DNA of 64,000 nucleotides from NCBI GenBank assembly GCA_963513935.1, contig OY740774.1:25253949-25317948 (forward strand), given 5' to 3'. Made by a program: the position numbers and the translations under genes. This stretch comes from Aphrophora alni. Lineage: Eukaryota > Arthropoda > Insecta > Hemiptera > Aphrophoridae. The notes beneath the pieces are model-generated. The model was not told where the DNA came from, searched no databases, and saw only the letters and a program-made list of their open reading frames with translations. The first letter of the stretch is position 1. Every line of letters begins with the position of its first letter. Positions 59,746 through 64,000 of this stretch are shown one piece after another.

Positions 59746-59886
59746 CTAAAAATGAAAGAAAATAACATAAATTAAAGACCACTAGACGTTAAATACTCTA
59801 AAAGCGTCAGGTTCGGACGAGAACAAGAGTTAGTTAAGAGAAACCTGATAGGAAAGATGAAACATGATTATTAACCCAAGACTACG
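59700..59886 (-). repeat. SINE-A copy, 3' part (interrupted by piggyBac)
   Basis: Tail, linker and middle (agagaacaagagttagttaa...), up to aacccaagactacg, where piggyBac is inserted. It resumes at 60897. Confidence 0.85.
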
Positions 59887-60896
59887 TTAACCGTTAAGCA
59901 GGCCGCTGCGGTATTCTATGCCGCATTTTTTTTATTTATGTCACAATTCCATCCCCCTGCTATGGATCGGTCGGTGACCTTCAGTATTCCTTCATTGTTC
60001 AATTTAGAACGCACCCTCGGAGGTGTTTTTGTTTCCTTCTTCTATTTCGGTTAATATCTGCCTTTAAGTGAGAGCACTACGTTAACCGGCATACAGTACC
60101 GCTACGCGCCCGGAAATGTAAGTAAAGAAACTGTGTTTATAATGCCTATCTTTTTATGTCTACTTAAGTTTTATTATATATATATATATATATATAAATT
60201 TATTATTATGTATTATATTATATGTCTAAAAGATTTAGCAAGAGAACTTATGGCCGATCACTTGAAAGAAAGAGCTAAAATTCAAACATTACCTAAAGAT
60301 ATAAGCCTTTATCTGAAAATGAATGTTGATCAAACTCAGTACTCAGAGGAAGTATCAAATAGTTCAGCAAAAAGTGGACCATGTCAAGCTTGTGGTAAAC
60401 ATAAAAACAACAAAACGAGAGTGCGTTGTTTTTCTTGTAATCAGTTTGTTTGTAAGACACACAGTGAACGAAAAGTACAATGTTTTGACTGCATTCAAGA
60501 AAATAATGATAGTTCATAAAAAAAAAAAAAATTTAATTATAATTTAATTCCATTAATTTTATTTTAATCACAATTAAAACTAAAGACTTACTATTATTTC
60601 TTATTTTTACAACATGTGTATTCTTTATCTTATTAATTTAACATTATAAAATATTAAAAAAAGATTTTTTTGTAAAAGTGATTATACATTTAAATAAAAC
60701 AATATTTTATGTGTTTTTTGTACATATAACTTTAAATAAACTATTTTTTATAATAAAAAAATATTTAAAAATATATATATATAAATTGAAATAACTCATT
60801 TTTATAAGGAATATCTACAAATTACTACTCGCGGTATAGAGTGCCGCGTCGCGCCTGGAATCGTGATTCTTGAAGACGCGCCCGCTTAACGGTTAA
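59887..60896 (+). mobile_element. Internally deleted piggyBac element (59891-60892) with TTAA duplications
   Basis: TTAA at 59887-59890 and again at 60893-60896 flank a 1002-bp element. It begins CCGTTAAGCAGGC and ends with its complement-like GCCCGCTTAACGG (one mismatch in 13). Inside are further GC-rich subterminal words (gcggtattctatgccgc, taccgctacgcgccc). Only the transposase C terminus remains. Removing the element and one TTAA restores the host SINE-A copy. Confidence 0.9.
60212..60519 (+). pseudogene. PiggyBac transposase C-terminal fragment (Cys-rich zinc-binding domain)
   Basis: Reads LARELMADHLKERA and, after a linker, CQACGKHKNNKTRVRCFSC then CKTHSERKVQCFDC before the TAA at 60517-60519. 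This Cys/His cross-brace domain at the end of piggyBac transposases binds the transposon ends. The catalytic DDD domain is absent. The open frame extends upstream to 60133 only through a TA microsatellite (60174-60197) and is not coding there. Confidence 0.85.
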
Positions 60897-60960
60897 AGAA
60901 GATGTTGAACCGGCTAGGTTCTCTCGGTAATGCCAAGCCCGTTCACAATAAAGCGGGGAA
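60897..60960 (-). repeat. SINE-A copy, head (continuation after piggyBac)
   Basis: agaagatgttgaaccggcta, then ttctctcggtaatgccaagc and cccgttcacaataaagc complete the copy begun at 59700. Confidence 0.85.
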
Positions 60961-62700
60961 CAAAATTATGTGAATTTCTAAGGACCAAGTAATTCTTTCT
61001 GCGTCGCCCCTAATATACCCTGTTTTCAACTTCAGTGTCATGTACCATCCCATGATATCGTTTCTGCATAAAAAGGAAAACCGATCACAGTTTCCCTTTA
61101 TGAGATTTTCTACAAGGACCTGGGAGAACGGTGGCCTTAACCAATAAATACGCATCCTGGATAACCAGTATGGTTATTCCGATTCCACTTTAAGAATGGG
61201 AAAAAACAAGATAACCGTTGGAACTATATAGAGTGGAATAATTATGAACGTTCAAATATCAGAGTTCAGCAGTAATAACAGTGACGCTGAAGGTAGTGTT
61301 TTCGATGAGAAATATGTTTCCAGTTTAGTGCCGTGAATATAATCTCACTCGATTGGTAACCATTTTATTTTGATCTACCATTGTAACGAATAGCTCAAAT
61401 CAATTATAACGAAAGATCCTCAGATATGTCTCTCGAAAATGAACCACCATTTTGTTTAGAAACCTCTGTTCTATTAATTAAAACTTTAAAAACATCTGCA
61501 AAAAGGATAATCAAGTGATTCCTTTTAACAGTTTCATTACCATAACAGAAACCAAATTGCTACTTAGGACTATGTATACCAATATTAAGTGCTTACAAGC
61601 CATTTGCTTTTAGTGGCAAACAATTAGTAGTAATGTCTACAGAACAATAATATTAAACATAAGAGGTGCAATATTAGAAGTCCATGACTTTCCTTACACT
61701 TAAACAACACAAGTTATAAATGCCTAGTATTATTGTAATCTGTATGTAATAAAATTAACACGTTATTTACAACATGTATTAACATGTATTAAATTCTTTA
61801 CAAAATGAACAATTTATTTTAAATTATTAAAAATATCAAATGCACAGATGGGTTACGTTACGAAACGCACTATTTCTTTTCGTAGAAATTTGATTTTGAT
61901 CTCTCGATAAAAAAATCGATGTTAAGTTTGTTTGCTAAAATATCCGTCACTAAGCCAAAAACAGTTGATTATAAAATGATGTCTTTACGTTTGTCGTTTT
62001 TGAAGTGACCAACAGCAATGAAATGATGGACAAAGTTTGAAAAGAAAATTGTATAGATTATGTATGTGGGACTTATCTGCAAGCGTCAAGGGAACTTTCA
62101 TATAAAATTCAACATTTCAGATGTCTCAAAAAATCAACTCAAACGATTTTGCTAAATTCTACCCTTAAATGGTTCAAACAAAAGTATTGCACACCACTCG
62201 CCGAAATTGTCGGTTTGGAAGTTATAGGTTACAAAAGTGAAAATCACAATGATCCAGGACATAAAAGCTAGATGATCTCAAAATAATCAAAATGGACTTT
62301 AATCAAATTTTTGAAATGTAATGATTTTTAACTTAAAACAATGTAATTAACCGCAAATAAAAGAAGTACACCAAAAACGGATATTCAAACTTTTCGATTT
62401 GTTAACACAAACAACATTTCTCATTTTATTTATTTTTTTTATTTATTTTTTTTTTTTTAATCAAATAATGATCAATACATCCTTACTAGGCCACATATGT
62501 TTTGATTTAATCGCTAAAGAGCCCTCATGTAAGTGATAAATGAGCTAAGAAGATTACTTGTTATGAATGAATAGTTTTGTCATCTTATACAGTGAAAAGT
62601 TGCGCACAAAATGTAAACGTTACTTTAATAGTATTGCAGTTGTAATAATAATTGTTATCTTTAGTGCTACAACGAGCATGCAGGCCATATGTTGTGTATC
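60961..62700. other. Intergenic, no gene seen
   Basis: The minus open stretch 61155-60943 (70 codons) and the rest show no recognised domain. A T-rich run lies near 62428-62458. Confidence 0.45.
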
Positions 62701-62733
62701 GGTCATACATCTGCCGTAGAGTTGAAGCCTCGT

Positions 62734-62902
62734 TATAAAATCCGGGCTAAGTGCCAAAATCGAGAATTTTAGTTTCAATAGTAAAATCTGTTCTATGTGA
62801 CAAGCATTGCTTAGTATAAACTTACAGCGCGCTGTAAGATAGCGCGCGCTGGTCCAAGTGCCACCTGTTCTGTAACAAAATCCGGGCTATGTGCCAAAAG
62901 CA
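62734..62902 (+). repeat. Duplicated 25-bp motif upstream of the transposase-like gene
   Basis: aaaatccgggctaagtgcca (about 62737) and aaaatccgggctatgtgcca (about 62878) lie 141 bp apart. Between them is a GC palindrome-like agcgcgct...agcgcgcgct (62827-62850). It could be a subterminal repeat or promoter part of the element that starts here. Confidence 0.55.
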
Positions 62903-63003
62903 GTTTTGAGCTGTTACATGTGGTTTGTGTGTTTCTTTGAGGTTATGTTGCAATCTTTTGAAAGCAGTGGTGTATTTTGTGCTGTGTAATATAACTTTCT
63001 GTA

Positions 63004-64000
63004 ATGGATGTGGTAAAGAAACGCCGTAAAAGAGGTGAAGGAACCGTTTCTAATCTAAAGAAGAAACTTAGAGCTAAAGGAAAATCCTATGAGAATAATC
63101 AAGGCAGGATTGTACCTGAAAAACAACCTCCACCTGTTGAGGTTAGTAGTAGGCATAGATTATTAACACTCTGGCACCTTCGCCAATGTTGATATTAGTA
63201 ATATTATTGTTGATATTAGCCTAGTTTAAATATATTATTTCATATTATTGTTAAAGTGATGTTGTTGTCGTTAGCGCAAAAAGTAAATACGGGTTATTAG
63301 AAGCTACGATGAAGTAGCTAATGACATGTTTTTGTTGTAGGTTTCATGCCGATGCCGATATCAATGAAAGGACATTACCTTTGAACAAAAAAGTAGCATT
63401 TTTAATCAGTTTTATGAGCTTGGAGATAATGTTAAGCAAAATTCATATCTAATGGGAAACTTAAGTATCTGTAATGTTAAACGTAGACGTCATGGATCTT
63501 ACGATGACCCGGCACAGAGTCGAAGGCAAACAACTGTACTTTTTACAGTTCCTGATGGCAAGGGAAATCACCTTCAAGTTTGCAAGGAAACATTCAAAGA
63601 AATCCATGGGATCACTAGGCGCAGAGTGGAGACATTAGTCAAAGCAAAAAAATGGCGACGTTACTTATATTGAACGTAGAGGAAATAAAATTAAAGAAAG
63701 GAAATATAATTCAGATGATATTGGTCGTATTGTAAGCCACATTGAAAGGTTTCCCAAAGAGGAAAGATACTACACTCGGTCCAAAAGTTCACTCATGTAT
63801 CTGAGCCAAGATTTGAATTATAGGAGAATGTATGATGCATTTATTGAACTTCATCCAGAGAACAAAGTTGATTTCAACTATTACAAAAAGATAATAAAGG
63901 AGAAATTTGCCAATATGAGATTTCAACGGCCTAGGAAAGACACGTGTAACACGTGTGATTTACTGAAAAGTAAAATAATGAATGATTCCAGAAATAAAAT
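63004..64000 (+). pseudogene. Transposase-like gene of a widespread arthropod family, decayed, runs off the window
   Basis: Exon 1 (63004-63141, 46 codons, basic KKRRKRGEGT start) ends at a GTTAGT donor in phase 0. An intron of 199 bp with acceptor ttgttgtag leads to exon 2 at 63341. Exon 2 reads CRCRYQ then an in-frame TGA (63365-63367), continues FEQKSSIFNQFYELGD and GNHLQVCKETFKEIHGITRR, and loses frame at an A7 run (63645-63651). It resumes with GDVTYIERRGNKIKERKY, YYTRSKSSLMYLSQDLNY and the CxxC pair of RKDTCNTCD. The order matches a multi-copy arthropod protein family usually left uncharacterised and probably transposase (a Sola-type superfamily is one candidate). One stop and one frameshift suggest a fairly young pseudogene. 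Confidence 0.6.

Overview
This is eukaryotic, AT-rich, gene-poor DNA that looks like an insect chromosome. The evidence is the set of mobile elements: jockey-like LINEs with an RNase H domain and a Cys-rich tail, piggyBac, mariner-like and pogo-like transposases, and a tyrosine-recombinase element. There is also one intronless-looking gene for a His/Lys/Gly-rich secreted protein of a kind seen in insect cuticle or secretions. Order and species cannot be fixed from the sequence; a hemipteran-like genome is only a guess.

About thirty copies of one short retroposon, called SINE-A here, are scattered over the whole window. In its sense orientation it is about 280 bp. It carries a B-box-like GGTTAGATCC, a middle part, and a 3' tail that reads roughly ggcgatgatgaccgagagg, then tttttcgcc, then AACAA repeats. 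Nearly all copies lie on the minus strand; only four are on plus (near 16.72, 24.84, 25.15 and 28.30 kb). The same tail closes the 3' UTR of a jockey-like LINE (42498-43243 and 27928-28268), which suggests a LINE/SINE partnership. At 58.75-59.74 kb the tail has expanded into a roughly 23-unit minisatellite.

Layout. 0-13 kb: SINE-A copies, a composite repeat with 49-bp direct terminal repeats, microsatellites. 13.36-14.6 kb: a frame-broken, capsid-like relic (possible endogenous RNA virus) and a possible terminal exon with a poly(A) signal. 15.5-18.5 kb: a 3-kb inverted repeat. 21.2-23.3 kb: a hairpin MITE, then an intact tyrosine recombinase gene with inverted-repeat and hairpin flanks. 24-37 kb: SINE-A copies, LINE pieces, a second copy of the composite repeat, a mariner-like fragment, tRNA-like and U2-like scraps. 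38.65-40.2 kb: the secreted protein gene on minus, the only convincing host gene. 41-48 kb: nested SINE/LINE insertions and a LINE-pogo-pogo-LINE inverted arrangement. 49-56.4 kb: A-rich non-coding DNA and a 5-kb inverted repeat with a third direct copy in its centre. 56.5-57.2 kb: a GC-rich hAT-like MITE and a LINE reverse-transcriptase fragment. 58-61 kb: the minisatellite and a SINE-A copy split by an internally deleted piggyBac element with exact TTAA duplications. 62.7-64 kb: the start of a decayed transposase-like gene running off the window.

The mobile elements do not form a pathway. They form a stratigraphy of nested insertions (LINE in SINE, piggyBac in SINE, hairpin element in LINE) whose target duplications can be read directly.
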